64,000 bases of DNA from Echinarachnius parma (lineage: Eukaryota; Echinodermata; Echinoidea; Clypeasteroida; Echinarachniidae). Of the stretch, positions 34,934-45,565 are shown piece by piece (position 1 is the stretch's first letter; each line of letters starts with the position of its first letter). Below the pieces are notes generated by a model. That model had not been told where the DNA came from, did no database searches, and saw only the letters and a program-made list of their open reading frames with translations. The DNA lies in assembly GCA_037951105.1 (NCBI GenBank), contig JBAMJV010003382.1, positions 62,001 through 126,000 of the forward strand, given 5' to 3'. Made by a program: the position numbers and the translations under genes.

Positions 34934-34997
34934 TTAACTTTGGAATGGTTTAAACCCACGAGCGCAGCGAGTGGGTTTTAGACCATTCCAAAGTTAA
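34934..34997. repeat. 64-bp TTAA-ended near-perfect palindrome
   Basis: TTAACTTTGGAATGGTTTAA is inverted as 'tttagaccattccaaagttaa', with the centre 'cccacgagcgcagcgagtggg' itself palindromic. Confidence 0.75.
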
Positions 34998-35527
34998 AAG
35001 AAATATGCTTGTGCAGCATTTGTTTTATAAAATGGGCGCAAACAAATGTGAAAATCAAACTTTTTCCCAGTAATGGCTAAATGGCTAAATTTACCGACGC
35101 ATGCCTGTAAATTTACCGACGCATGACTGGGGAAATATTTGATTTTCACATTTTAAAAAATTTAAAAAATAAAAAATTATATAAATTTGTAGATTTTTTT
35201 TTTATAAATGATATAATTTAAAAAAAAAAATTTTTTTATATAAATTTTTTTATATCAATTAAAAAATTATATTTGTTTACATTTTTTTTCGATCCATGAA
35301 ATATGCCTGTGCAGCATTTGTTTTATAAAATGAGCTCAAAAAAATGAAAATCAAACTTAAGTGAGCCATGCATCAGTAAAAACTTTTACATGCTAATTGA
35401 CCAATCAGAATGCAGGGATTCTTCTACCCATTTTATAACATGCAATACTCCACTCGCTCAACTCTCATAACAAATGTATACATTTAATACAGTCATAACT
35501 AGGGTAATGGGAGGGGTGTATTGCAGT
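34998..35527. repeat. AT-rich segment with a 300-bp-spaced direct repeat
   Basis: 'gtgcagcatttgttttataa' occurs at about 35011 and 35308, flanking very AT-rich DNA of 'tttataaatt' type. It is possibly a remnant of one transposon together with the palindrome to its left. Confidence 0.45.
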
Positions 35528-35880
35528 CAAACCTGATCTAGCAACCACCTGTCTATAGAGGGGAGGGGAAAAGAACAGAAGAGAAAAATGGGGGGGGGGG
35601 GGGGGAGGAAGAAGACTTAATTCTCCTGTTAGTCTACCCTTTTTGTTAGCTGGGAAATTAGGCTAATAGGGTGTATTCTGAACAATTATTTTTAGCCAAA
35701 TCTTTTTCAGAATACACCCCCTGCTGTAGCTACTACCTGTCCATGAAGACCAACATCTCATAGAGACCACTTATTTTGACTCCCTATGTAGCAGTTTAAA
35801 GACCATCATACAAAGACCATCTTTTCTGTCTTCCCTGAGTGGTCTTTATAGACAGGTTATATTTCTGGACATAACATTCT
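35528..35880. repeat. 'agtcaaacctgatctag' repeat with an internal 'gtgtattctgaa' hairpin
   Basis: The left 'agcaaccacctgtctatag' and the right 'gtggtctttatagacagg' are loosely inverted. 35669-35722 is a small hairpin, 'gggtgtattctgaac...ttttcagaatacacccc', related to the MITE at 45566-45748. A 16-base G tract lies at 35590-35605. Confidence 0.5.
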
Positions 35881-35977
35881 CTTATTGTTTATTCTCCTTC
35901 TTTGTATGCTAGGCAAATTATGATGTGAGGTCCAACCCAGGAAGATAGTGCCCGAGATGCCCTAGACTGAGAGAGGA

Positions 35978-36576
35978 TAACCTGCTTGAATAGCACCCCA
36001 TATCATCCAGCTCTAGGTGACCTGCCTGAATAGCACCCCATATCATCCAGCTCTAGGTGACCTGCCTGAATAGCATCCCATATCATCCAGCTCTAGGTGA
36101 CCTGCTTGAATAGCACCCCATATCATCCAGCTCTAGGTGACCTGCCTGAATAGCACCCCATATCATCCAGCTCTGGGTGACCTGCCTGAATAGCACCCCA
36201 TATCATCCAGCTCTAGGTGACCTGCTTGAATAGCACCCCATATCATCCAGCTCTGGGTGACCTGCCTGAATAGCACCCCATATCATCCAGCTCTGGGTGA
36301 CCTGCCTGAATAGCACCCCATATCATCCAGCTCTAGGTGACCTGCCTGAATAGCACCCCATATCATCCAGCTCTAGGTGACCTGCCTGAATAGCACCCCA
36401 TACCATCCAGCTCTGGGTGACCTGCCTGAATAGCACCCCATATCATCCAGCTCTGGGTGACCTGCCTGAATAGCACCCCATATCATCCAGCTCTAGGTGA
36501 CCTGCCTGAATAGCACCCCATATCATCCAGCTGTAGGTGACCTGACTGAATAGCACCCCATATCATCCAGCTCTGT
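35978..36576. repeat. Minisatellite, 40-bp unit, about 15 copies
   Basis: The unit 'gtgacctgcctgaatagcac' plus 'cccatatcatccagctctag' repeats with exact 40-bp spacing. Variants are mostly single substitutions (ctctagg/ctctggg; cctgcct/cctgctt). Because 40 is not a multiple of 3, it does not encode a repeated peptide. Confidence 0.97.
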
Positions 36577-36632
36577 GGAGAGGTGGCTGCAGCATCTTTA
36601 CCCCATGGCCAGGAACTTTGCCAACGCTTCTT

Positions 36633-36832
36633 TTAAAGGGATTTAGTAACTTTGTTGACATGTTTAAAACGTGATGAATTGTTGACAAAATGTGTATTGT
36701 TGTGATCTGATATGTACCCTGAGTAATATGTGAAAATTTCACATTAAATGAATATTATATGGCCAAGTAATGAGCGAAAATTCAAAGGATATTTGTTAAC
36801 TCATTTCACTGGCTTTGTACACAGTTATAACT
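36633..36832 (+). mobile_element. TTAA MITE family T2, 5' fragment
   Basis: It starts TTAAAGGGATTTAGTAACTT and follows the 5248-5669 copy through 'ggccaagtaatgagcgaaaa' and 'ctttgtacac', then stops before the central palindrome. Confidence 0.7.
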
Positions 36833-36960
36833 TTCCATCGGATAATTAAAAATCCAATCCAGCTTCATCATATTAGTTGCTATATAAACAGTTTATAAAT
36901 GAGAAAGTCTTTGTTGATGAAATATATAAAATCATTTTTCGAGTTTGTTTCGTTTATTTT

Positions 36961-38874
36961 TATGCCTCCGCAACGAAGTAGCCGGAGGCATTATGTTTTC
37001 GGGTTGTCCGTCCGTTCGTACGTACGTACGTACGTACCTACGTCCGTACGTACGTACGTACGTCCCGTTCTCGTGATCGCGTTATCTCAAGAACCGATTG
37101 ACGGATTTTCACCAAACTTGGTACATGTATGTATCTTGGGGGGCCAATGATCTGATTAGATTTTGGGGTCATGAGGTCAAAGGTCAAAGGTCACAGAGCT
37201 CATTATATATGCAAAAATAGCTCGTGATCGCGTTATCTCAAGAAGGGATTGACGGATTCTGACCAAACTTGGTACATGTATGTATCTTGGGGGGCCAATG
37301 ATCTGATTAGATTTTGGGGTCATGAGGTCAAAGGTCAAAGGTCACAGAGCTCATTATATATGCAAAAATAGCTCGTGATCGCGTTATCTCAAGAAGGGAT
37401 TGACAGATTCTGACCAAACTTGGTACATGTATGTATCTTGGGAGGCCGATGATCTGATTAGATTTTGGGGTCATGAGGTCAAAGGTCAAAGGTCACAGAG
37501 CTCATTATATATGCAAAAATAGCTCGTGATCGCGTTATCTCAAGAAGGGATTGACGGATTCTGACCAAACTTGGTACATGTATGTATCTTGGGGGGCCAA
37601 TGATCTGATTAGATTTTGGGGTCATGAGGTCAAAGGTCAAAGGTCACAGAGCTCATTATATATGCAAAAATAGCTCGTGATCGCGTTATCTCAAGAAGGG
37701 ATTGACAGATTCTGACCAAACTTGGTACATGTATGTATCTTGGGAGGCCGATGATCTGATTAGATTTTGGGGTCATGAGGTCAAAGGTCAAAGGTCACAG
37801 AGCTCATTATATATGCAAAAATAGCTCGTGATCGCGTTATCTCAAGAAGGGATTGACAGATTCTGAACAAACTTGGTACATGTATGTTCCTTGGAGAGCC
37901 AATGAACTGATTAGATTTTGGGGGTCATGAGGTCAAAGGTCACAGGGCTCATTATATGTAAAAGTAGCTTGAGATTGGAAATCTCAAGAACTGAATATCA
38001 GATTTTAATCCAAATTGATACCTGAATGTATCTTAGGGAACAATTGTAGTCATTAGATTTTGGGGTCATGAGGTCAAAGGTCAAAGGTCACAGAGCTCAT
38101 TATATATGCAAAAATAGCTCGTGATCGCGTTATCTCAAGAAGGGATTGACAGATTCTGACCAAACTTGGTACATGTATGTATCTTGGGAGGCCGATGATC
38201 TGATAAGATTTTGGGGTCATGAGGTCAAAGGTCAAAGGTCACAGAGCTCATTATATATGCAAAAATAGCTCGTGATCGCGTTATCTCAAGAAGGGATTGA
38301 CAGATTCTGACCAAACTTGGTACATGTATGTATCTTGGGAGGCCGAGGATCTGATTAGATTTTGGGGTCATGAGGTCAAAGGTCAAAGGTCACAGAGCTC
38401 ATTATATATGCAAAAATAGCTCGTGATCGCGTTATCTCAAGAAGGGATTGACAGATTCTGAACAAACTTGGTACATGTATGTTCCTTGGAGAGCCAATGA
38501 ACTGATTAGATTTTGGGGGTCATGAGGTCAAAGGTCACAGGGCTCATTATATGTAAAAGTAGCTTGAGATTGGAAATCTCAAGAACTGAATATCAGATTT
38601 CAATCCAAATTGATACCTGAATGTATCTTAGGGAACAATTGTAGTCATTAGATTTTGGGGTCATGAGGGCAAAGGTCAAGGTCACTGATAGCTCATAATT
38701 GTGATACGTCAAGATCTAAAAGACAGAGTACCATCAAAATTGAGTTAACAGAATTAATTCAGTGTACAGAATTAATTCAGTGTACAGTATATGTTGATTT
38801 GGGCTTGATATAAATAAATTGCGTAATGGCGGAGGCATCATTTTCGACTGCGCGCAGTCGAAGATCCATCTAGT
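36961..38874 (+). mobile_element. Helentron-like non-autonomous element with expanded 151-bp array
   Basis: The 5' end 'tatgcctccgcaacgaagta' and 'ccggaggcat' form a small hairpin. It is followed by a 'gtccgt'/'acgt' microsatellite (37003-37056), the 151-bp array (37070-38700), a subterminal 'cggaggcat' (about 38830), the perfect palindrome CGACTGCGCGCAGTCG and the terminus 'aagatccatctagt'. The element has T on both sides of its ends. It encodes no Rep/helicase, so it would need an autonomous partner. Confidence 0.7.
37070..38700. repeat. 151-bp tandem array, about 11 units, with a 595-bp higher-order repeat
   Basis: 'ctcgtgatcgcgttatctca' starts units at 37070, 37221, 37372, 37523, 37674, 37825, 38118, 38269 and 38420. 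Variant units starting 'cttgagattggaaatctcaa' lie at 37968 and 38563. The pair 'ttccttggagagccaatgaa' unit plus 'cttgagattgg' unit occurs twice, 595 bp apart (37825 and 38420), showing duplication of a four-unit block. Confidence 0.92.
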
Positions 38875-39349
38875 TGTACTTTAAACGGTATAATATATAA
38901 ATATATCAAGTATACAATTCATATCTGGTTGTATGTTGTCTCTGAGTGGCAAGAAAGGTTGCATTTTTGCACCGCTCAATACAGACAAATGCCATAGAGC
39001 TGTATAATCACCAGATATCTTGTTCAAAGCACTTCTTACCAAGCTTCTTCTGTTTTTGTGTGTGTAGATGAATGGTGGCATTAACCTAGAAACTTTGTCC
39101 GAATATCTGGGTCAAGAGGATTCTTGTAATTCAATTTAGAATGTAGCACAGACGGTGAATGTTTTAAAGAAACATGTAGAACATTTGAACATCATGAAAG
39201 TTCATCATAGAAACGTGTTTGCATTAGAGTAGAATATGTAGGCCTTAAAGTAAACATAGTAGATCTATGTAGATCATTCAGTTCACCTTAACATTTCATT
39301 CACCCCTTCAACTCTGTACTACTTCTTTCTCTTTGATAATTAAAGGGAT
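38875..39349. other. No feature recognised
   Basis: Ordinary AT-rich DNA between two elements, with no convincing frame or repeat. Confidence 0.5.
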
Positions 39350-39896
39350 AGTTGAGTTGTGGTAGAGAGAGTAAAGTTTTAGTAAAACTGAATTTTAGTA
39401 ACCAAAACCTGCACCACTACATTACAAACTAATAGTTATAACTCCACCATGCTCAAAAGGAATTTAAAAATTACAAACGACTAATTCAAAAAGAGCTGTT
39501 TAAACTAAAGAGGGCGCTTTAAAAAAACACATTTGTTTAAACCATTTTAAATAAAAATATTGTGCATGTGATGTTTCGTTGAAATAGTGATTAGATAGAG
39601 AGATAATCAGCAACTATCTAAAAACCTCTTTTGAAAATTTTCGAAAAGAGGAAGCATTTTAAAACGAATTTTAACGGCTGGTTCAAAATTATTGACTTGT
39701 GGGGCCCCACATTTATTACAAATGGATATGTTTATGGATATTTCAGCCGCTTCTGAACCGATTTTGATCAAATAAAGTTTATTCTGCCATTAAAATGGTA
39801 TGCTCTTTCAAATTTGACACTCAGTTTTTCATTATCTCACAAAAAAATTTTTTTTTGTGTAGTGCCCTCTCTACCAAAACTCAACTATCCCTTTAA
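39350..39896 (-). mobile_element. TTAA-flanked MITE, family T1, full length, reverse orientation
   Basis: On the + strand it starts TTAAAGGGATAGTTGAGTTG and ends 'accaaaactcaactatcccttt' cut to TTAA at 39893-39896. The central GGGGCCCC and 'gataatga' blocks read on the minus strand. 547 bp. Its right end abuts LINE-derived sequence. Confidence 0.85.
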
Positions 39897-40453
39897 GATT
39901 GGAATATACAAGTAGAAAAGATAACATAACATCCAGTATATATTTGTTAAAACGGATTAGACCGTACATAACACAAAACTCAGCCATGTTGTTCTATAAA
40001 AGTATTATTCAAGCAAAATTTGATTATTGTGACGTTATATGGGGAAATTGTGGTAAGGGCAGTTTAAAACGATTACAAAAATTACAAAATCGAGCATTAC
40101 GTATTGTTTTGAATGTCGAGTGGATGTATTCTACACAGTTACTTTATAATCAAACTGGAATTAGTACAATTGATACAAGATTGAAAACTCGACTATTGTA
40201 TGTTATGTATAAAATATGTTATAATATGTACCCACCTAGTTTGTGTCAGATTTTTACCTTTAAACGATCTTCTTATCATTTGAGAAATGCTTGTTTGAAA
40301 CTTGAGATTCCTAAATGTTCAACCAATTTTAAGCATAGAAGTATGATTTATAGGGGGGCAAAACAGTGGAATGGTCTTTCAGATTAGACGAAATCCTTAA
40401 ATGTAAATGCCTTTAAAAATTTTCTTAAAACAGTAGAATAATTTGTATATTTT
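39897..40453 (+). pseudogene. LINE ORF2 C-terminal remnant
   Basis: The open frame 39899-40387 encodes the region downstream of the reverse transcriptase in CR1/Jockey-like LINEs. Recognisable segments are 'LLKRIRPYI', 'LFYKSIIQAKFDYCDVIWG' and 'LQKLQNRALRIVL', followed by 'YRGAKQWNGLSD'. The corresponding part of the intact LINE ORF2 reads 'LLYKCFIQPHILYGIEVWG'. A TAG stop at 40385-40387 is followed in the same frame by about 18 further LINE-like codons ('NVNAFKNFLKTVE') before TAA. That indicates a premature stop in a decayed copy. No endonuclease or catalytic RT portion is present: the remnant starts exactly at the TTAA end of the preceding MITE. Its probable 3' UTR resumes at 41330. Confidence 0.8.
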
Positions 40454-40492
40454 TCCTTATTTCTTTTTTTTTATTTGTGTGTTTGTTGTTTG

Positions 40493-41329
40493 TTAAAGGC
40501 CAAGTTGAGTTTTGGTAATTTCCAAAGTGCCCCCCCAACATCGATTGTAACGGATTTGGTTGATTTCAATTCCATATGAAAGATCATCGAAAAAAACATG
40601 GGAAATAATAATAATTTCCATTCAAATGCTCTAATTGTTGTGAAATTTGCTTTCAAAATATCATATAAAAGTGGTTGACGCCCGGGTATCACTTTTTAGT
40701 ACCGCTAGTGCGAGGCACTAGCGTTCTATGTTCTCCTAATAAAAGACTGAAACCAAATATTTGTGTGCACGCTAATTGTGCTTAAAACTATACATATGAT
40801 ACGGTACTTACCAGCAATTTACTCTCCAATATGTGATCCAACTACCGGGTGGATTAAGATTATGATTTTTCCTTCCATTCCGCAAAAAATCAGTGATATA
40901 TGCGCCTCATGGACCAGTCTCTCCGTGTGTTAGCGCGACTGTGAACGAAAGGCGAACGAATGCGAATGGGGCTTGCGAGTTGCGTCAACGGCAGTGTTGG
41001 AGTCATACTTCTATGGTTGCGATACATAATATACACGTACTACTGTATAGTATTACTGCACACAGTGACTGCACTACAGTCCCGTATTACCGCACACTGC
41101 ACTATACAGTCCCGTATTAGGACCTACAACGCTAGTGCTTCGCGCCGAGTTAAGTTGACACTTCGAGTTGTAACGGCTCTTTTTGAATGATAACAGGGGT
41201 TTTACTTTGTCGTTTGTAATTGTGTATACTTTTCGAGCATGGTGAAGTTATAACTATTAGTTTGTATCGTAATCGTGCAGGTTTTGGTTACTAAAGTTAA
41301 GTTTGACCAATACTCAACTATCCCTTTAA
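40493..41329 (+). mobile_element. TTAA-flanked TIR element related to family T1, 837 bp
   Basis: It starts TTAAAGGCCAAGTTGAGTTT and ends 'caatactcaactatccctttaa', an inverted match. The last 165 bp ('aacggctctttttgaatgat', 'agttataactattagtttgt') are T1 sequence, while the first 670 bp are not. This is a chimeric or partly replaced member of the family, inserted in the 3' UTR of the flanking LINE remnant. The frames 40893-41120 and 40960-41190 lie in it and have no recognised domain. Confidence 0.6.
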
Positions 41330-41490
41330 ATTGTGTAAAATATATTTTCTTATATTTGTAATATGTAAATACTGTATTTAATATTTTGTTATTTTGATGT
41401 ATTGTTTTTATTTCAGGGACCGTCTGAAAAACAGTCTTTGGAGGAGTACGGTTCCCTGGTGAAATAAAATGAAAATAAATAAAATAAGAT
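41330..41490 (+). mobile_element. Probable LINE 3' UTR and A-rich tail
   Basis: 'gggaccgtctgaaaaacagt' can pair over 'ctgaaaaacag' and 'gtacggttccc' ends, then 'gaaataaaatgaaaataaat' forms an A-rich tail. A hairpin followed by a simple tail is a common LINE 3' end. The link to the ORF2 remnant at 39897-40453 is inferred from collinearity across the TTAA element. Confidence 0.45.
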
Positions 41491-41941
41491 GGGGGGGGGG
41501 GGGGGGCAGGGAAAGATTGATTTGTAATTTTAGGGGCTATTTTTTCAATCTGATGAATATCACACAATATTTTGCATTAATTTATAGATAGTCATTTTAG
41601 GGGGAGCTACATACTGATTGCAAAATTGCCCTCACCCCCTGTGTATTTCCTACAGGGGGGGGGGGGGGGGGGGTTAACACTTAGTTCTGTCTAGAAACAT
41701 GTCTGCATTAGAGTAGAGCATGGAGTAGTGTTGCCTTCAACTTAACATTCATTCACCTTTTCAACTCCGTACGTACTTCTTCATTTAAGATGGTTGGACG
41801 GTTGTTTTTTTTTGTCTTTTCAAGTTGCTGTTTTTTCACTCAATCCAGCCACATTAATGTTTTGGGAACTGAAGCTTCTCCTTTAATTTAACATCAATCA
41901 ACACCGTGAAAGTTCATTATAGGAACGTGTTTGAATTAGAG

Positions 41942-42345
41942 TACCGTATTTGCTGCTGTATTAACCGCACCACTTTCCATACAGAAGAACTTGCAAAAAG
42001 GGGGGAGCGGTTAATACACAGAGATAGAGAAACATATTTCAGGAAAATACCACATATGGCTAGAATATCAGTATATGTGGAGTGAAAAACTTGATGGTTA
42101 TTTTTCTGTTATAAACTCTACTCCAATCAAATACAAGTTTGTGACTTGTGTGGTTGCTGTTGTTGTTTTGTGTACTTAACGTTTACAGAAGTGAGGGGAG
42201 ATCATGGAATTTGATTATAGTGCGTGCTATGATAATGATTCCCAGCAGTTTTATTATCTTGAAAAAGTTTTTCCTCTTCAATGACAACCCAAATTTGAGG
42301 GTGCGGTTAATACACAGGTGCGGTTTATACACCGACAAATACGGT
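41942..42345. mobile_element. TIR element with TACCGTATTTG ends
   Basis: The left 'taccgtatttgctgctgtat' plus 'taaccgcac' is inverted at the right 'gtgcggtttatacaccgaca' plus 'aatacggta'. An extra inner 'gtgcggttaatacacag' copy occurs. 404 bp, non-coding. A left-end fragment is at 55342-55460, and the ends resemble 13652-14274. Confidence 0.75.
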
Positions 42346-42456
42346 AGTGCATTTAGGCCAGTATACTGTAGTAACTGTCACCATCACATTTCAGTCCCCC
42401 CTTCAACTCTGCTCTAGTTTGTCCCTTTTTAGGAGGTGGCAGTGGTGGAGGGGTTG

Positions 42457-43010
42457 TTAAAGTGATACCTGTAAAGTGTCAGATATTGCACAAAATGACA
42501 TTTGAGACTTCAATCCTATATCAATATCATTGTAAAATACAATTGAAAGATTTGTGAAAGTTTGAAAGAAAACAAACACTGTTTACCTAGTGAAAAAAAC
42601 GAATATTGAGTTCATATTTTATCACCGAATACTGATGGTCTGCCATACATTTGTCACAGTAATAATCAGCCGTTTGAGATATTCGCACCCGTGTATGTTT
42701 ACAGACGTACAGAATTCATGGAATTTGCGCTCGCTGGGTTCAAAGTTCAATCTCCGGAATGTTCCCACGCATGCTGCATGCGGACAGCTAGGACATGTTC
42801 AGCTAGGACAATTGTACATCAAAAGCGTTGATCAACGCTTTTCAAATAATGATTTTCAATGATAATTATCTTCATACCAAAGGGACATTTGAAAAAATCA
42901 AACCCTATTTTATTCTTCTCTTACCATAAGCTAAACAACACGGCAGAAGAGAAACAAGGAAGCTCCAAGTATTTTTCGTGGAGTTAGACACTTTACAGGC
43001 ATCACTTTAA
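42457..43010 (+). mobile_element. TTAA-flanked MITE, family T6
   Basis: It starts TTAAAGTGATACCTGTAAAG and ends 'ctttacaggcatcactttaa', an inverted match. It shares 'aaaatgacatttgaga' and 'cggcagaagagaaacaagga' (with one change) with the second copy at 60245-60627. 554 bp. Confidence 0.8.
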
Positions 43011-43695
43011 GGTACGACAGAATTTGGGTGATGAGCTTCGGAAGGGTACGGATAAGTATGTTAAATTACGATCAAGTACGCTAGACTACGCCAATTCGGG
43101 TGCAGCTCGCTCACGGACAGGTGCGGAGTGGTACGTCTGACTACGCTTGAGTACGGTAGACTGCGGTAGCCTCTATGCTAGACTTTGCTAAAGGACGTCC
43201 AACTACGTTATATTTAGCAACTTTAGTATAAAAGCCAGCCCGCGGCGTGGTACGGCCTTTGCGCGCTTGTTTTTCAAACTGTTACGTACCGTAACGTAGC
43301 TATTTACGTTGGACGTACTTTAACTTAGTCTACTGTGAAGCATGGGGACCCGTATACTGACACCCGCAGAACAACGTACTTTAACGTAGCATGACGTAAC
43401 ACAGACAGTACTTACCTCTTCCCGGCCGTGAAACTGGTCAGGGTAAAGTATGTTTGAGTACGTTAAGAGGTACGTTACACTTTGCTCCAGTACGTTAGCA
43501 TCACGGATGCAAATTTTTCCTCTAACGTCCCGCTCTTTTGAACATGTCCAAAAATTAAATCGAAGATCACGGCTCCCCCAGGTTAATACCAAGTTAGCAT
43601 CACGGACAGCTACGGTAAGGTACAGAGGCCAGTACGTTCAACTATGTTCAACTACGTTAGCCTCCACTACGTTCAACTACGTCCACTAACGTATA
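43011..43695. repeat. CpG-rich block of TACG/ACGT/ACGTT motifs
   Basis: About 680 bp where 'gtacg', 'tacgtt', 'aacgta' and 'actacg' recur every 10-25 bp without a fixed period. The left third prefers 'gtacg/actacg', the middle 'aacgta/taacgtag' and the right 'tacgttcaactacg'. It begins right at the TTAA end of the T6 MITE. The frames on both strands (43450-43689, 43592-43320) appear compositional. Confidence 0.6.
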
Positions 43696-43904
43696 TATAT
43701 ATTATGTGACCACCCCTTTAGATGGGAGGATAGGAGAGTCCTGAGAAGGACTGTTGGTATTCTTTCTAGGATAGTCCTTAAAAGGACCGGTGATCCTGGA
43801 AAGGACTGTTGGTATGCTTTCTTGAGGTATGGTTATAGTAAAGAGAGGATGGGTGGTGGGAATGAAGAGATTTTTTTTTTTTTTTAGAGTTAATAAGCCA
43901 TTTA

Positions 43905-45125
43905 ACCTCTGAATACACAACTATTCCACAGATGCAGCTGATGCGGACAAGCAGAAAAAACAGCCCTCAAATTTGGCTGAACAGCAAATAAAAGGTTTGA
44001 AAAAATCTAAGAAGGGGGTTTCCCTTCTTGTGGTTTCGTGGGATGTTCTTCTGGACTTGAAGATGTCTGAAGAAGCCGAGGTCAGTACATGACATGGCAA
44101 GAGTGAGTTAACAAGACTGCATACCAAGCTATTCCACCGATGCAGCTGACTCGGACAAGCAAACAAAAAAAGACCTTGAATTTGGCTGACCAGCAAATAA
44201 CAGGTGTATGAAAAGGGGGATTTCCCTTCTTGTGGTCTGTGGGACGTTCTACTGAACTTGAAGATGTCTGACGACGCGGGAGGACATTATATGACATGGC
44301 AAGAGTGAGTTAACAAGCCAGTTAACCTCTGTATACCCAGCTACTCCACAGATGCAGCTGACTCAGACAAGCAAACAAAAACAGTCCTTGAATTTGGCTG
44401 ACCAGCAAATAAGTGGTTTTAAAACATTTAAAAAGGGGGGTTGCCTTCTTGTAGTTCATGGGATGTTCTACTGAACTTGAAGATGTCTGACGACACAGGA
44501 GGACAGGTACATGACATGGTAAGAGTAAGTTTACAAGCCTGTTAAAGGGACTTAGTAACATTGTCCAAATCCTCAAAATAAAATTTTAATTCTAGCGGTT
44601 CCCTTATACTTTGTTGTATTTGTATTAACAATAAAATCATGGGACAGGTTTCAGTTTTTCAAATTTCCCTTTCGTTACAAAGATATGTATGATTGAAGTA
44701 TTCAGATAAGAAAAACTCCAGGCGAGTTTTTCTTCCGTGTACAAAGTGAGTGCAGTGAGTTACTGAATATCACTTTGCATTTTCGCTCATTACTTGGCCA
44801 TACAATGTCCATTTGACTTGAAATTTTCACAGAATACCCTGTGCACGGACATATGAGATAACAACAATATACATTGCATCAACCATTCATCACTTTTTGC
44901 ACATGTCAACAAAGTTACTAGATCCCTTTAACCTCTGAATACCTAGCTACTCTACAGGTTTGAAAAGGGGGGTTTCCCTTCTTGTGGTCCGTGGGATGTT
45001 CTACTGAACTTGAAGATGTCTGAAGAAGCCGGGGGGCAGTATACGACATGGCAGCTGACTCGGACAAGCAAAATAAAAACAGCCATAAAATTTAGCTGAC
45101 CAGCAAATAACAGGTGTGAAAAGGG
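43905..45125. repeat. Tandem repeat, unit about 210 bp, about 4-5 copies
   Basis: Units contain 'ccacagatgcagctgactcg', 'gacaagcaaacaaaaacag', 'tttggctgaccagcaaataa', 'gggatgttctactgaacttg' and 'aagatgtctga'. Starts lie near 43922, 44131, 44343 and (interrupted) 44948, with a final partial at about 45050. A T2 MITE (44542-44931) splits the fourth unit. The minus-strand frames here are repeated shadows. Confidence 0.85.
44542..44931 (-). mobile_element. TTAA-flanked MITE, family T2, with an empty-site control next to it
   Basis: It starts TTAAAGGGACTTAGTAACAT and ends 'agttactagatccctttaa'. It interrupts the 210-bp array. The filled site reads 'acaagcctgTTAA' before it and 'TTAAcctctgaatacc' after it, whereas the previous unit has the uninterrupted 'acaagccagttaacctctgt' (about 44312-44331). 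A single TTAA there and one on each side here shows an exact 4-bp target duplication. Confidence 0.93.
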
Positions 45126-45560
45126 GGGGGGGGGGGTTTCCCATCTATTCCCATCTTAAAGAGAAATAACATGCAGAATCTGTAAATCCAAGTGGATTGA
45201 GATTGGGGGGGGGGGGGGGGGCATTTTTGCAAGGGGGTGGACAGTGCATATCTTTGCCCAAGCATCTACCTGACAAGCAAACAACTATAGTATGTCACCA
45301 CCAAGCTGCAGGGAAATATGAATGTGATGATTTTTGCCCCAAAATGGCAAAAATTACATCAAATTAAAAAGAGTTTGCTTGAATATGACACAAGTTTAAA
45401 AGTTTCTTGAATATGACAGGGTATTGCCTGATTTGAGGTGGCTTTGCCCAAATATTGTAGTTAAAACTGTGGGTTGGGGGGAGGGGGGGGGGGGGGTTTA
45501 CCAACTGGGAAGGGCCGGGCTCAGTCAATTTCACAGCTCTCCTTTAATTATCCTTTAACA
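45126..45560. other. No gene recognised; three G tracts
   Basis: G runs at 45123-45136, 45205-45221 and 45484-45496. 'aaaagtttcttgaatatgac' type duplications occur around 45370-45420. Confidence 0.4.
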
Positions 45561-45565
45561 CAGAC

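Noticed and set aside
35978-36576. CRISPR-like array
   Set aside because: There are no unique spacers: the whole 40-bp unit repeats head to tail, and the genome is eukaryotic.
37070-38700. CRISPR or structured RNA array
   Set aside because: Contiguous 151-bp units without spacers inside a Helentron-like element.
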